Assembly (NCBI GenBank): GCA_030017555.1 | Contig: JASEIC010000003.1 | Coordinates: 1-53,556, forward strand | Source of the DNA: Patescibacteria group bacterium | GTDB lineage: Bacteria > Patescibacteriota > Minisyncoccia > UBA6257 > GWB1-50-10 | Direction of reading: 5' to 3' | Length of the DNA: 53,556 bases | In this document: positions 1 to 7,870 of the stretch, one piece after another | How the letters are laid out: every line of letters begins with the position of its first letter | How positions within the stretch are numbered: position 1 is the first letter of the stretch | Notes under the pieces: model-generated | Told to the model about the DNA's origin: nothing | Database searches by the model: none | The model's input: the letters and a program-made list of their open reading frames with translations, nothing else | Translations under genes and position numbers: made by a program

Positions 1-2
1 AT

Positions 3-995
3 GGCCAGGATGTTATTATTTCATCCGGTCCGACCTTGACTGTTGCCGTTGATTCAGCGACTCCATCAGCGAAGCAAATGGTTATGAGCACGATCGATAA
101 TTCGGTTTTTGCTGTTCGTTTGAGCGCAAACAACGTTGAAAATATTAAAGTCACTGATCTTTCATTCTTAGACACGATTACCGGCAATACTGCTGGCAGA
201 ACTTCGTTCAAGGATATGAAGGTTTATGATGGCGCGTCTTTTGTTGGTCCAAGAACTCCGACAATTGCTGGTACGACAACTTCAACCGTGCCATTCAGTT
301 TCACTACTCCGATTATTGTTCCTAAAAACGGTTCCAAGACTTTGGTCTTGAAAGGCGACTTAGGCACATATGATGAAGGCGCGATTTCTGGTTCAGGCCA
401 TACTTGGAGCATTAATGCCACTTCAACAGATGTGACAGCTTATGGTGAGTCTTCAAATAATTCAGCGGTTGTGAGCTTTAGCGGCACAGTTGGCGGCAGC
501 GCTATGACTGTTTATCGCACCAAACTTAGCTTGACTGCCAGTTTGCTTGGCGCGGCCACAGGCCGATCACGAGCCTCGGTTGATGATTTAGCGACTGTTA
601 ACTGGACTGCGAATTCCGCATATCAAGTTCTTTTAGGCACAGTATCCATTAAATTCAATGGTTTTGCGGTTTCAAATGGTTCACCTAATTTTACGGTTGA
701 TCTTTTGAAATCTGATGGCACTGCTTTTGGCGGTTCAACCGAAACTTGTTCGCCGGGCGCGGGCAATTCTTGCTCTGTGACCTTTAGTCCGCAGTTTACG
801 ATTTCCTCTGGCGCGACGCAGGGTACGAAAGTTCGGGTTAATTCTTCGAGCTTCTATGATGTTGCGTACGGTCAAGGACTTTCTGTTTTGATTAACGCCG
901 CAAGTGATATTGCTTGGAATGATGGCGTAATTGGTGGTATTGGCCTTGAAGCGAGTGCAGTTCCGTTTACTCTTGCTAACACGAGTTACGAATAA
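3..995 (+). CDS. C-terminal part of a large surface protein (5' end outside window)
   Basis: The reading frame is open from the first bases of the window, so this is a 3' fragment; the first internal ATG is not a real start. The visible part (about 330 residues) is rich in Ser, Thr, Gly, Asn and Val, has almost no charged helices, and shows alternating hydrophobic residues typical of stacked beta-sandwich domains in secreted bacterial proteins. A Cys pair near TETCSPGAGNSCSV could form a disulfide. No enzyme motif, sortase motif or C-terminal membrane anchor is seen. It is followed by a strong terminator. Inference: an extracellular or S-layer-like protein of the kind common in CPR genomes; the family was not identified. 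Confidence 0.7.
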   Translation, partial: GQDVIISSGPTLTVAVDSATPSAKQMVMSTIDNSVFAVRLSANNVENIKVTDLSFLDTITGNTAGRTSFKDMKVYDGASFVGPRTPTIAGTTTSTVPFSFTTPIIVPKNGSKTLVLKGDLGTYDEGAISGSGHTWSINATSTDVTAYGESSNNSAVVSFSGTVGGSAMTVYRTKLSLTASLLGAATGRSRASVDDLATVNWTANSAYQVLLGTVSIKFNGFAVSNGSPNFTVDLLKSDGTAFGGSTETCSPGAGNSCSVTFSPQFTISSGATQGTKVRVNSSSFYDVAYGQGLSVLINAASDIAWNDGVIGGIGLEASAVPFTLANTSYE

Positions 996-1031
996 TAATT
1001 TCCTGATCCTTGAACAGGAATTCCTTAATAG

Positions 1032-1067
1032 GAATCAAAAACCGCCTTTCGGGGCGGTTTTTGATTC
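1032..1067. terminator. Intrinsic (bidirectional) terminator
   Basis: A perfect 15-bp inverted repeat (arm GAATCAAAAACCGCC) encloses a 6-nt loop and has a T run on one side and an A run on the other. It lies 37 bp after the stop of the surface protein and can also serve transcription arriving from the right. Confidence 0.9.
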
Positions 1068-1120
1068 ACTTATAAGCTGATATTGCTGATTAATACTGAT
1101 TTTTAAGAACGTTTTCTATC

Positions 1121-1154
1121 TCTTCAAAATCTTCCATATGGAAGATTTTGAAGA
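1121..1154. promoter_or_regulatory. Perfect 34-bp palindrome downstream of PaaX-like gene
   Basis: The 17-nt half-site ends in CTTCCAT and the centre is CATATG; both arms match perfectly. It lies 27 bp beyond the stop codon of the PaaX-like gene (minus strand). A second, imperfect copy lies against the start codon of the same gene at 1713-1744, so the gene is bracketed by the same palindrome. There is no T run after it, which argues against a simple terminator. Possible roles: regulator binding site, or end of a small mobile unit. Confidence 0.75.
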
Positions 1155-1180
1155 AACCCTTTTTCTACCACAGAATCAAA

Positions 1181-1711
1181 CTATTTATTTGAAGTTGTAA
1201 ACCGCTTAAAATGACGTTTTATATCCTCGTCGTTTTCTAAAAATTCTACCAACATTATTTTGCAATACTGGTTTATTTCTAAATCCACCAATAATTTCCA
1301 GAATTTTTCCGCTAAATAATCGGGGTAGATCCAAACGCTTTTTTGAAGTTGATAAAAACCTAAATCTTTAAGCAAACTTCTTAATATGTAGCGCTTTTTA
1401 TCAAAATTCACAGGCACGTCAAAAGTCACGAGCCGCCATTTTCCATCCCACGATTTGATATTTTTAAACTCGTCTTTAATAACTAATCGGTCAAAGAACA
1501 TGATTCCTTTTTTCGTAACTAAAAATTTCCCGTCTTGTTTCGTAATAAGACTATTTTTAATAAATCTATTGAGGCTTTGTCGGAGATATTTATTCTTTTG
1601 ACGATTTTTAAGAAACTCGTTGATAAGTGTTTCGGTTACGGTTTTAGCGCCAGCAAAAAATAGACCCCATTCCTTTATGTGTTGCCGCGCATCAATGGAA
1701 GTTTTTGCCAT
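1181..1711 (-). CDS. PaaX-like regulator with Cas2-type C-terminal domain (A copy)
   Basis: A 176-residue protein. Residues about 20-75 look like a winged helix (short helices, then LITKQDGKFLVTKKG as the wing). Residues about 88-165 carry the PaaX C-terminal signature: WDGKWRLVTFDVP, then R.LL..LGFYQLQKSVW. PaaX C-terminal domains share a ferredoxin-like fold with Cas2, and the Asp of TFDVP sits where Cas2 has its conserved Asp. It is shorter than E. coli PaaX (about 316 aa). The gene stands alone with no phenylacetate genes nearby. A -10-like TAAAAT (1719-1724) ends 7 nt before the ATG, suggesting a leaderless message, and lies inside a palindrome, which suggests autoregulation. A paralogue is at 52489-53079. 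The true target is unknown. Confidence 0.75.
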   Translation of the reverse strand: MAKTSIDARQHIKEWGLFFAGAKTVTETLINEFLKNRQKNKYLRQSLNRFIKNSLITKQDGKFLVTKKGIMFFDRLVIKDEFKNIKSWDGKWRLVTFDVPVNFDKKRYILRSLLKDLGFYQLQKSVWIYPDYLAEKFWKLLVDLEINQYCKIMLVEFLENDEDIKRHFKRFTTSNK

Positions 1712-1712
1712 A

Positions 1713-1744
1713 CTTCAAATTTTACCATATGGAAGATTTTGAGG
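1713..1744. promoter_or_regulatory. Imperfect palindrome covering the PaaX-like gene promoter
   Basis: A 32-bp dyad centred on CCATATGG with 12 of 16 positions symmetric. One half matches the perfect downstream palindrome at 15 of 16 positions. It begins 1 nt from the start codon (minus strand) and contains the presumed -10 box TAAAAT. A protein bound here would block transcription, so it is a good autoregulatory operator candidate. Confidence 0.65.
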
Positions 1745-1903
1745 AAAGTCATTATGCTATCGTCTCAAAAGTGCCTGCGGAGCGCAAACAAAATTGGGTG
1801 CGGTTATAAATTAACTTTGTTTTTTAGCATATTTTTATTATACTAATCAGTACAAATCCGTCTAAGTCCGCATTAATCAGCGTCCAATTAATAGCGATTA
1901 CTT

Positions 1904-4213
1904 ATGCCTACTGAATCAAAATTAGTTAAATTTATTAAATTCGGTTTGTATTTAGTGCTTTTCACGCCATTTGTTTTTGGGCATAGTTTTATGTATCCGT
2001 TTATCTCTCTCAAGGTTTTTATTTTTCAATTTTTAGTTGAGGTAATTTTCGCTTTATGGCTCGCGCTTATTATCTTTTATAAAGAATATCGGCCGAAAAT
2101 CACAATGATTCGGCTCGCGTTTTTAATTTTTCTTGCCGTGATTTTTCTATCCTCGGTTTTTGGCATTGATTTTCACCGTTCGCTTTGGTCAACTCAAGCT
2201 CGCTCAATCGGTTTTATTGCTTTGGTTCATTTCGCGGCGCTGTTTTTCATACTTTCAAGTCTTGGCAGGTATTTGGATTTGAAAAAATATTTTACTGTAT
2301 CATTTTTTGTAAGTTCAATCATCAGTTTAATGACAATTCTTGTTAGTTTTAAATTGTTCGGCACAGATTCTTTTTTAGGCCAAAGTAGTATTCGGCCCGG
2401 CACTTTTTTCGGCAATCCTTCTTTTCTGGCGGCTTATCTTTTGCCTCATATTTTTATTGGTTTTTGGCTTTTAGTTGAAAATAAGGGGTTAAGGTTGCGT
2501 TTTTTGAAGTTTTCTTTGTTAGGGCTCGGTATTATTTTAACTATTGTTGCGCTTTTTATAACGCAGACGCGCGGGGCGATTTTAGGATTGGGGGCTGGGC
2601 TTGTTGCCCTTCTGATTTATTTTTCTTTTTCTAGAAAGGTACGCCTGCCTGCCGAAGTTTTAACGAAGGCGGGGATAGATACGGATAATTATCCGTATAA
2701 ATCCGCTAAAATCCGTATAAATCCGCGTCTTATTTCGATTGTATTGTTGACCTTGATTGTATTATTCAGCACGGCATTTGTCTTTACGCGCAATATTGAA
2801 ATATGGCAAAAAATTCCCGGGGTTAGCCGTTTTGCCGATTTAACGAAATTAAAAACAGGAAATGAACCGCGGCTTATTACTTGGAGTATTGCGTGGAAGT
2901 CGTTTTTATCTCGGCCGATATTGGGTTATGGGTTTGAGAATTTTAAATATCCTTTCGACCGCTATTATGATCCGAAACTGCTCCGTTTTAATTTTGAGGA
3001 AACTTATTTTGACAAGCCGCACAATGTTTTGTTTGAATATTTGGTTAACGGCGGCATGGTTGTTTTTTTGTCTTATGTTTTTTTGTTTTTTGCTTTATTT
3101 TTTGCGATGTTTCGTTCTAAATTATTAAATCGATTTTTGCCGTTTGGCATTGGATTAGTAATCGCATATATTGTTCAAAATTTGTTTCTTTTTGATACTT
3201 TCGGCTCCTATTTAGTGTTTTTTGTTGTCGCGGCTTTTATTGATTCGGTTTACGCGCAAGAAAAAAAGGGAGTATCGGAAAAATATGTTGTTGATGCGCC
3301 AAAATATCTAAAACCGGCATTCTTAATAATTTTTATTTTTTTATCTTTAATTCCAATTTATTTTTTAAATTACCGTTCGGTTTATGCTAACAATAAGCAG
3401 TATTGGGGTTTGAATTATTTTTTGAATCGTTTGTCGCAAGACGCGCTTGATTCTTATTTTTTGGCATTGACGACGCCTAATCCTTATCTTAATGAAGCGA
3501 GAAAAGACCTTGCCAATAATATTTCAGAAATATACATGCAGGGCATTGAAATACCGGAAATTGAAAAAGTTTCAGCAAAAGCAATGGAAGAATTTGCCAA
3601 AGCAATCAGAAAATCGCCCAATGATTATTTTCTACGCGTTAATTTTGCCGATTTAGCGGCGGTTTTTTATGTTTTTGATGAAGATTATTTAAAATTAGCC
3701 GAAGAGCAATTAAATTTAGCGTTTAAATTAAGTCCTAATCGGCAACAAGTTTATTATTCATTGGCTAAATTAAAAACAATAAAAGGCGATTTAAATAGCG
3801 CCAAAGCGCTTATGGAAAAGGCCGTTGCTCTTGACCCGAAAGCGCCCGATCCGCATATTTATTATGGTTTTGTTCTTTTGAAATCAGGAGACGAAGTAAA
3901 AGGTTTTGAAGAAATTGAAAAAGCCAAAGCTTTAGGTTGGCAGCCTAAGTCGGCTAATGACACGAGAATCCTCGCTAATTATTATGGCGAAGCCGGGAAT
4001 TATAAAGAAGCTATTTATTGGTATTTAGAAGCCATTGGAAGGAATCGAAGGGATTTAGAATCTTGGTTAAAATTAGGCATAGTTTATTTTTATAACGGTG
4101 AAAAAGACAAAGCGCGCGAAGCTATAAAGTTAGTGCTTGATGAAAAGCCGGATTTTAGAAATTCGCCCAATTTTGATTTTGTAAAACCAGTTGTTGAAAG
4201 TTTAGGACTGTAG
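1904..4213 (+). CDS. O-antigen ligase/polymerase family membrane protein with TPR tail
   Basis: A 769-residue protein. Residues 1-500 hold about twelve hydrophobic segments with family landmarks: GNPSFLAAYLLP, TQTRGAILGLG, GYGFENFKYPFDRYYDP and HNVLFEYLVNGG, the region carrying the periplasmic loop typical of WaaL/Wzy proteins. Residues about 560-769 are TPR-like (ALDPKAPDPHIYYGFVLLKSG, then further repeats). It probably joins or polymerises lipid-linked glycans, or transfers them to protein, at the outer face of the membrane. It forms a tandem pair with the next gene, also of this family. A hydrophilic stretch at residues about 246-276 is encoded by palindromic and tandem-repeat DNA and looks like an in-frame insertion between membrane segments. 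Substrate unknown. Confidence 0.85.
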   Translation: MPTESKLVKFIKFGLYLVLFTPFVFGHSFMYPFISLKVFIFQFLVEVIFALWLALIIFYKEYRPKITMIRLAFLIFLAVIFLSSVFGIDFHRSLWSTQARSIGFIALVHFAALFFILSSLGRYLDLKKYFTVSFFVSSIISLMTILVSFKLFGTDSFLGQSSIRPGTFFGNPSFLAAYLLPHIFIGFWLLVENKGLRLRFLKFSLLGLGIILTIVALFITQTRGAILGLGAGLVALLIYFSFSRKVRLPAEVLTKAGIDTDNYPYKSAKIRINPRLISIVLLTLIVLFSTAFVFTRNIEIWQKIPGVSRFADLTKLKTGNEPRLITWSIAWKSFLSRPILGYGFENFKYPFDRYYDPKLLRFNFEETYFDKPHNVLFEYLVNGGMVVFLSYVFLFFALFFAMFRSKLLNRFLPFGIGLVIAYIVQNLFLFDTFGSYLVFFVVAAFIDSVYAQEKKGVSEKYVVDAPKYLKPAFLIIFIFLSLIPIYFLNYRSVYANNKQYWGLNYFLNRLSQDALDSYFLALTTPNPYLNEARKDLANNISEIYMQGIEIPEIEKVSAKAMEEFAKAIRKSPNDYFLRVNFADLAAVFYVFDEDYLKLAEEQLNLAFKLSPNRQQVYYSLAKLKTIKGDLNSAKALMEKAVALDPKAPDPHIYYGFVLLKSGDEVKGFEEIEKAKALGWQPKSANDTRILANYYGEAGNYKEAIYWYLEAIGRNRRDLESWLKLGIVYFYNGEKDKAREAIKLVLDEKPDFRNSPNFDFVKPVVESLGL
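2642..2730. repeat. Palindromic/tandem repeat element inside a coding gene
   Basis: Within the first O-antigen ligase gene lie a CGCCTGCCTGCCGAAG...GAAGGCGGGG segment, a perfect 20-bp palindrome ATACGGATAATTATCCGTAT (2679-2698), and two exact copies of ATCCGTATAAATCCGC 20 bp apart (2691-2706 and 2711-2726). Similar ATCCG/GTCCGC strings occur in the intergenic DNA just upstream (about 1853-1885). The frame stays open through it. Confidence 0.7.
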
Positions 4214-4237
4214 TAAAATTTATCGTATTATTTGCTG

Positions 4238-5650
4238 ATGTCAATAGATTTTTTCAAAATTTCAAAATTCTTCCTGTATTTAGTTCCTCTTTGCGTAGTG
4301 GTTGTTTCAACTGCGACCTTATTTCCTTTTATTGTAGGTAAATATGTTTGGTTTCGGACGGCCATTGATCTCGCGTTTATCTTTTTTTTGCTAGGGCTTT
4401 TACTTTTACAAGAAGAAGCCAAAGAGCACGAAAACCGCTTGCGTAAAATTTTTAGTTCTCCGCTTACAATAATAATTTCGCTTTTTGTTCTTTTTTTTAT
4501 TTTAGCCGGATTTTTTGGTATTGATCCCTCTGCTTCTTTCTGGTCGAATTTTGAACGCGGCGAAGGCGGACTTCAGATTTTACATCTTTATGTTTTCTTT
4601 TTGCTTCTTTGCACTTTGTTTAAAAGAGAAAACTGGCTGACTTTATTCCGGGTTTCTCTTTTCGCGGCCGTGTTTTTGATATTATACGGAATTGCTGCTA
4701 CCGCTTTAATCGGCGGTTTTGTCGGGACTTTTCATGATCAAGGCGGTAAACTGATTGCGGATTCTTTTTTGGGTAGGCTTAACGTAGCTCGATTTCAGGG
4801 CAGTCTTGGCAATCCAGCTTACGTGGGTGTGTATTTGATCTTTATTATGTTTTACGCGCTTTACTTATTTACTGAAACTAAAGCGCGATGGCGAAAAAAT
4901 TTTTTAGTAGCGCTTTTGATTTTTTACTTTTTGTTTTTTTGGCTTGCTCAAACAAGAGGTGTCTTTCTTGGTTTGTTCGCGGCAATTTTTGCCGGAGTAG
5001 TTTATTTTATTTTTTCTTCCCGAGGCAGATTAAAAAAATGGGGGATCGGCATATTGGCGTTTTTTGTTGCAGTTACAAGTATTTTATTTTATTTCCGCGA
5101 TACTAGTTTTATAAATAATCTGCCCGGTAGCCGCGTTTTTCAAATTTCGCTAACAGAAGAAACGGCTCAAACCAGATTGTGGACTTGGGGTTCGGCTCTC
5201 AAAGGCTGGAAAGAACGGCCGATTTTAGGTTGGGGACCGGAAAATTTTAGCGTTGTTTTTGATAAGTATTTTGATACTCGTCATTTTTCGCCGGATAAAA
5301 AATCAGAAACTTGGTTTGATCGGGCTCACAGTATTTATTTTGATTATTTAACCGAAACCGGCATTTTAGGATATTTGAGTTTTGTCGGAATTTTTGTAGT
5401 TCTTTATGTGCTTATTTTAAGACGGCGAAAAACAATTGAACGCACAGATTCCAAACTAAAGATAAATAAAGAAATAATTAGTTTTCAGAATCTTAGTTTG
5501 GGTCAAAAATCATTAATTTTTGCAATACCTTTTGCGTATCTTGTTCAGGGCATCGTGCTTTTTGATATTTTACCGACCTATCTTAATTTATTTTTATTTT
5601 TAGCTTTTGCTAATTTTCATTTTACTAACGTAATAAAACAAAATGATTAA
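4238..5650 (+). CDS. O-antigen ligase/polymerase family membrane protein
   Basis: About 470 residues with ten to twelve membrane segments and the same landmarks as the preceding gene: GNPAYVGVYLIF, AQTRGVFLGLF, GWGPENFSVVFDKYFD and AHSIYFDYLTETG. It is a tandem paralogue of the 1904-4213 protein but lacks the TPR tail. The ATG at 4238 is preferred; a TTG two codons upstream is also in frame. The gap from the upstream stop is 24 bp, so co-transcription is likely. The stop overlaps the start of the next gene, which encodes a membrane-anchored TPR-like protein and may supply in trans the domain missing here. Expected role: glycan polymerisation or ligation at the cell surface; substrate unknown. 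Confidence 0.85.
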   Translation: MSIDFFKISKFFLYLVPLCVVVVSTATLFPFIVGKYVWFRTAIDLAFIFFLLGLLLLQEEAKEHENRLRKIFSSPLTIIISLFVLFFILAGFFGIDPSASFWSNFERGEGGLQILHLYVFFLLLCTLFKRENWLTLFRVSLFAAVFLILYGIAATALIGGFVGTFHDQGGKLIADSFLGRLNVARFQGSLGNPAYVGVYLIFIMFYALYLFTETKARWRKNFLVALLIFYFLFFWLAQTRGVFLGLFAAIFAGVVYFIFSSRGRLKKWGIGILAFFVAVTSILFYFRDTSFINNLPGSRVFQISLTEETAQTRLWTWGSALKGWKERPILGWGPENFSVVFDKYFDTRHFSPDKKSETWFDRAHSIYFDYLTETGILGYLSFVGIFVVLYVLILRRRKTIERTDSKLKINKEIISFQNLSLGQKSLIFAIPFAYLVQGIVLFDILPTYLNLFLFLAFANFHFTNVIKQND

Positions 5651-6248
5651 GAAAATTGTTATTATTATTCTTATTATTCTTGCCGTAGCTGCGATTTTTT
5701 TTGGTTCTTATCTGCCTTATCAAAAAGCGCAGCTTTTTATTAACGCGTATAGGGCCTTGGGTTCAAGCCAGCAGTTTAGTTTTGATGATTTCAAAACTAT
5801 TTTTGACCGGGCGCTTAATTTTTATTCTCCGGTTGGGCAAGAAGAAGAAGTAAGATTTTTAGGCAATCAAATTCTCGATTTAGTTCAAAGAAAACCGCCA
5901 GAGGAAATTCTTAAAAAGCTGCAAATTTACGCGGAAGAAACAATCGGGATAAGCATTCGAGATTCAAGGGGTTTAAATTATACCCAAAATTTTTTGATTT
6001 TGGGCGGAATTTATCAAATGAGCTGGTCTTTTTATAAAAATCCGGCAGATTTAGAAAAAGCCATATCTTATTACGAATCCGGATTGAAATTAAGTCCGGA
6101 TCGGCCACAATTTCTTTTTGCGCTTTTTGATCTTTACCGGGCAAGCGGGCGCAATGAAGACGTTAAGCCTGTTGGTGAAAAAATTATGAAGTTCTGGCCC
6201 AGCAGTTTCCAGCCGCTTGTTGATGTTAAGCCGGCTAATGAGAAATGA
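5643..6248 (+). CDS. Membrane-anchored TPR-like protein
   Basis: A 201-residue protein with one N-terminal membrane helix (residues about 4-24, very Ile-rich) and a helical extracytoplasmic part. Residues about 140-180 fit a TPR pair (ALEKAISYYESGLKLSPDRP-like pattern, then LFDLYRASGRNEDV). It overlaps the end of the O-antigen ligase gene by 8 bp, so translation is probably coupled. The neighbouring ligase at 1904-4213 has a TPR tail fused on, so this protein may act as the separate partner of the 4238-5650 ligase. No catalytic motif is seen; the partnership is inferred from gene order. Confidence 0.65.
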   Translation: MIKKIVIIILIILAVAAIFFGSYLPYQKAQLFINAYRALGSSQQFSFDDFKTIFDRALNFYSPVGQEEEVRFLGNQILDLVQRKPPEEILKKLQIYAEETIGISIRDSRGLNYTQNFLILGGIYQMSWSFYKNPADLEKAISYYESGLKLSPDRPQFLFALFDLYRASGRNEDVKPVGEKIMKFWPSSFQPLVDVKPANEK

Positions 6249-6266
6249 GCCAAATAACGAATATAA

Positions 6267-6295
6267 TTGACAGAAAGATAAATGTGATTTAAAAT
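6267..6295 (+). promoter_or_regulatory. Sigma70-type promoter of the gmd cassette
   Basis: TTGACA (6267-6272), a 17-bp spacer and TAAAAT (6290-6295). The ATG of gmd begins 8 nt after the -10 box, so the predicted transcript starts at or within a base or two of the start codon (leaderless). Confidence 0.7.
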
Positions 6296-6303
6296 CGATA
6301 TGT

Positions 6304-7326
6304 ATGAAGAAAGCTTTAATTACGGGCATCACCGGGCAGGACGGCAGTTATTTAGCCGAACTTTTATTATCAAAAGGTTATGAGGTTCACGGGATAATTC
6401 GTCGCACTTCAACTTTTAATACTTCCCGGATTGATCATATTTTTCAAAATGTGCACGATAATGATCGACGCGTCTTTCTCCATTACGGCGATTTGGCAGA
6501 TGCTAATACTATTAGAAAATTAATTTATCAAATTCAGCCAGACGAGATTTACCATTTAGGCGCCCAATCTCATGTGCGAGTAAGCTTTGATATTCCCGAG
6601 TATACCGCCAATATTACGGGCTTGGGGACATTGAGAGTTTTGGAGGCTATTAAAGATTTTCAAGACCATACCGGCAAGAAAATAAAATTTTATCAAGCAA
6701 GTTCTTCGGAGATGTTTGGCGCAACGCCGCCGCCGCAAAACGAAAATTCTCCTTTTTTGCCGCGTAGTCCTTATGGCGCATCGAAAGCTTTCGCTTATTA
6801 TACAACCAGAAATTATCGTGATGCTTATGGCATTTTTGCCGTAAATGGAATTCTTTTTAATCATGAGTCGCCGCGAAGAGGTGAAACCTTTGTTACTCGA
6901 AAAATTACTCGCGGTATTGCAAGGATTTTAAAAGGTTTAGATAAGAAAATTTATTTAGGCAATTTAGATGCGCGGCGTGATTGGGGTTATGCGCCGGAAT
7001 ATTGCGAAGCAATGTATTTGATGCTACAACAGCCAAAACCCGAAGATTTTGTTATTGGTACCGGCAAATCTCATTCTGTCCGTGATTTTGTAGAAGCCGC
7101 TTTTAAGTTGGTTGGTATTAATAATTGGAAAGATTATATTGGCATTGATTCAAAATATTATCGGCCAACTGAGGTAGAACATTTAATCGCCGATACATCA
7201 AAAGCGAAACAAAAACTTGGCTGGGAAGCCAAAACAAAATTTGAAGACTTGGTGAAGTTAATGATGAAACACGATCTTGAAAAACAGGGTCTTCACGATT
7301 ATTCGTCAAAAATCAGTCTTGAATAA
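6304..7326 (+). CDS. gmd: GDP-mannose 4,6-dehydratase
   Basis: A 340-residue short-chain dehydrogenase of the usual Gmd length. It has the NADP-binding start [15 protein letters not shown], the Gmd marker [13 protein letters not shown], the [11 protein letters not shown] segment (Ser/Glu near 133-136) and the catalytic pair Y157xxxK161. It converts GDP-D-mannose to GDP-4-keto-6-deoxy-D-mannose in the cytoplasm, the branch point to GDP-fucose, rhamnose, perosamine and colitose. It heads a run of four nucleotide-sugar genes; the ColD-like gene two places on points to the colitose-type branch. A consensus promoter ends just before the ATG. The family assignment is very secure. Confidence 0.95.
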   Translation: MKKALITGITGQDGSYLAELLLSKGYEVHGIIRRTSTFNTSRIDHIFQNVHDNDRRVFLHYGDLADANTIRKLIYQIQPDEIYHLGAQSHVRVSFDIPEYTANITGLGTLRVLEAIKDFQDHTGKKIKFYQASSSEMFGATPPPQNENSPFLPRSPYGASKAFAYYTTRNYRDAYGIFAVNGILFNHESPRRGETFVTRKITRGIARILKGLDKKIYLGNLDARRDWGYAPEYCEAMYLMLQQPKPEDFVIGTGKSHSVRDFVEAAFKLVGINNWKDYIGIDSKYYRPTEVEHLIADTSKAKQKLGWEAKTKFEDLVKLMMKHDLEKQGLHDYSSKISLE

Positions 7327-7350
7327 GATAGTTCTCTCTGATTTGTTAGT

Positions 7351-7869
7351 ATGATAAGCATAAAACCAGGGTTCAAAATTAAGGAACCAAAAAATAAAAA
7401 AAATTTAGTTATAGGCGATAATGGTTTTTTACCATCCGTTACATATAAAAAGATTTTTGCCGTCATACCCATTGTTTGTGTTGATGTGGTTGTAAAACAT
7501 AAAAATAAAGCTCTGCTGTGTAAAAGAACAAATAAGCCGGGGCAAGGAAAATTATTTTTGCCGGGCGGAAGAGTTTTTAAAAATGAATATTTAAAAAAAG
7601 CGGTTGTTCGTAAAACTTTTGAGGAGCTCGGCATAAGGGCTAAGCAGTCCGATTTTAAGTTTTTAACAATTTCCGAAGGAATATTTAAAGGTTCGCAAAT
7701 AGGCGGTTCAATGCATAATATTAATACTGTTTATTTGATTGAATTTAAAAAAAAACCGGTTATAAATTTTGATAAAACACAAACTTCAAAAATTGTGTGG
7801 GTTCGTAAGATTAATGATAAATTACACCCGTCCGTGAAAAGATCATTAAAAGCAGCAGGTTTAAAATAA
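7351..7869 (+). CDS. NUDIX hydrolase, GDP-mannose mannosyl hydrolase-like
   Basis: A 172-residue NUDIX protein. The box at residues 72-95 reads GGRVFKNE..., then RKTFEELGI: the RE pair of the canonical box is RK, a departure like that in E. coli GDP-mannose mannosyl hydrolase (Gmm/WcaH), which also lacks the standard REUXEE form. It probably cleaves GDP-mannose to GDP and mannose, tuning the pool that feeds gmd. Its position between gmd and the ColD-like gene, 24 bp after gmd and 1 bp before the next start, supports a GDP-sugar role. A different NDP-sugar substrate is possible. Confidence 0.8.
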   Translation: MISIKPGFKIKEPKNKKNLVIGDNGFLPSVTYKKIFAVIPIVCVDVVVKHKNKALLCKRTNKPGQGKLFLPGGRVFKNEYLKKAVVRKTFEELGIRAKQSDFKFLTISEGIFKGSQIGGSMHNINTVYLIEFKKKPVINFDKTQTSKIVWVRKINDKLHPSVKRSLKAAGLK

Positions 7870-7870
7870 A

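Noticed and set aside
1121-1154. Terminator for the PaaX-like gene
   Set aside because: It is a perfect palindrome with no loop and no T run on the gene's downstream side, and it repeats at the promoter; a binding site fits better.
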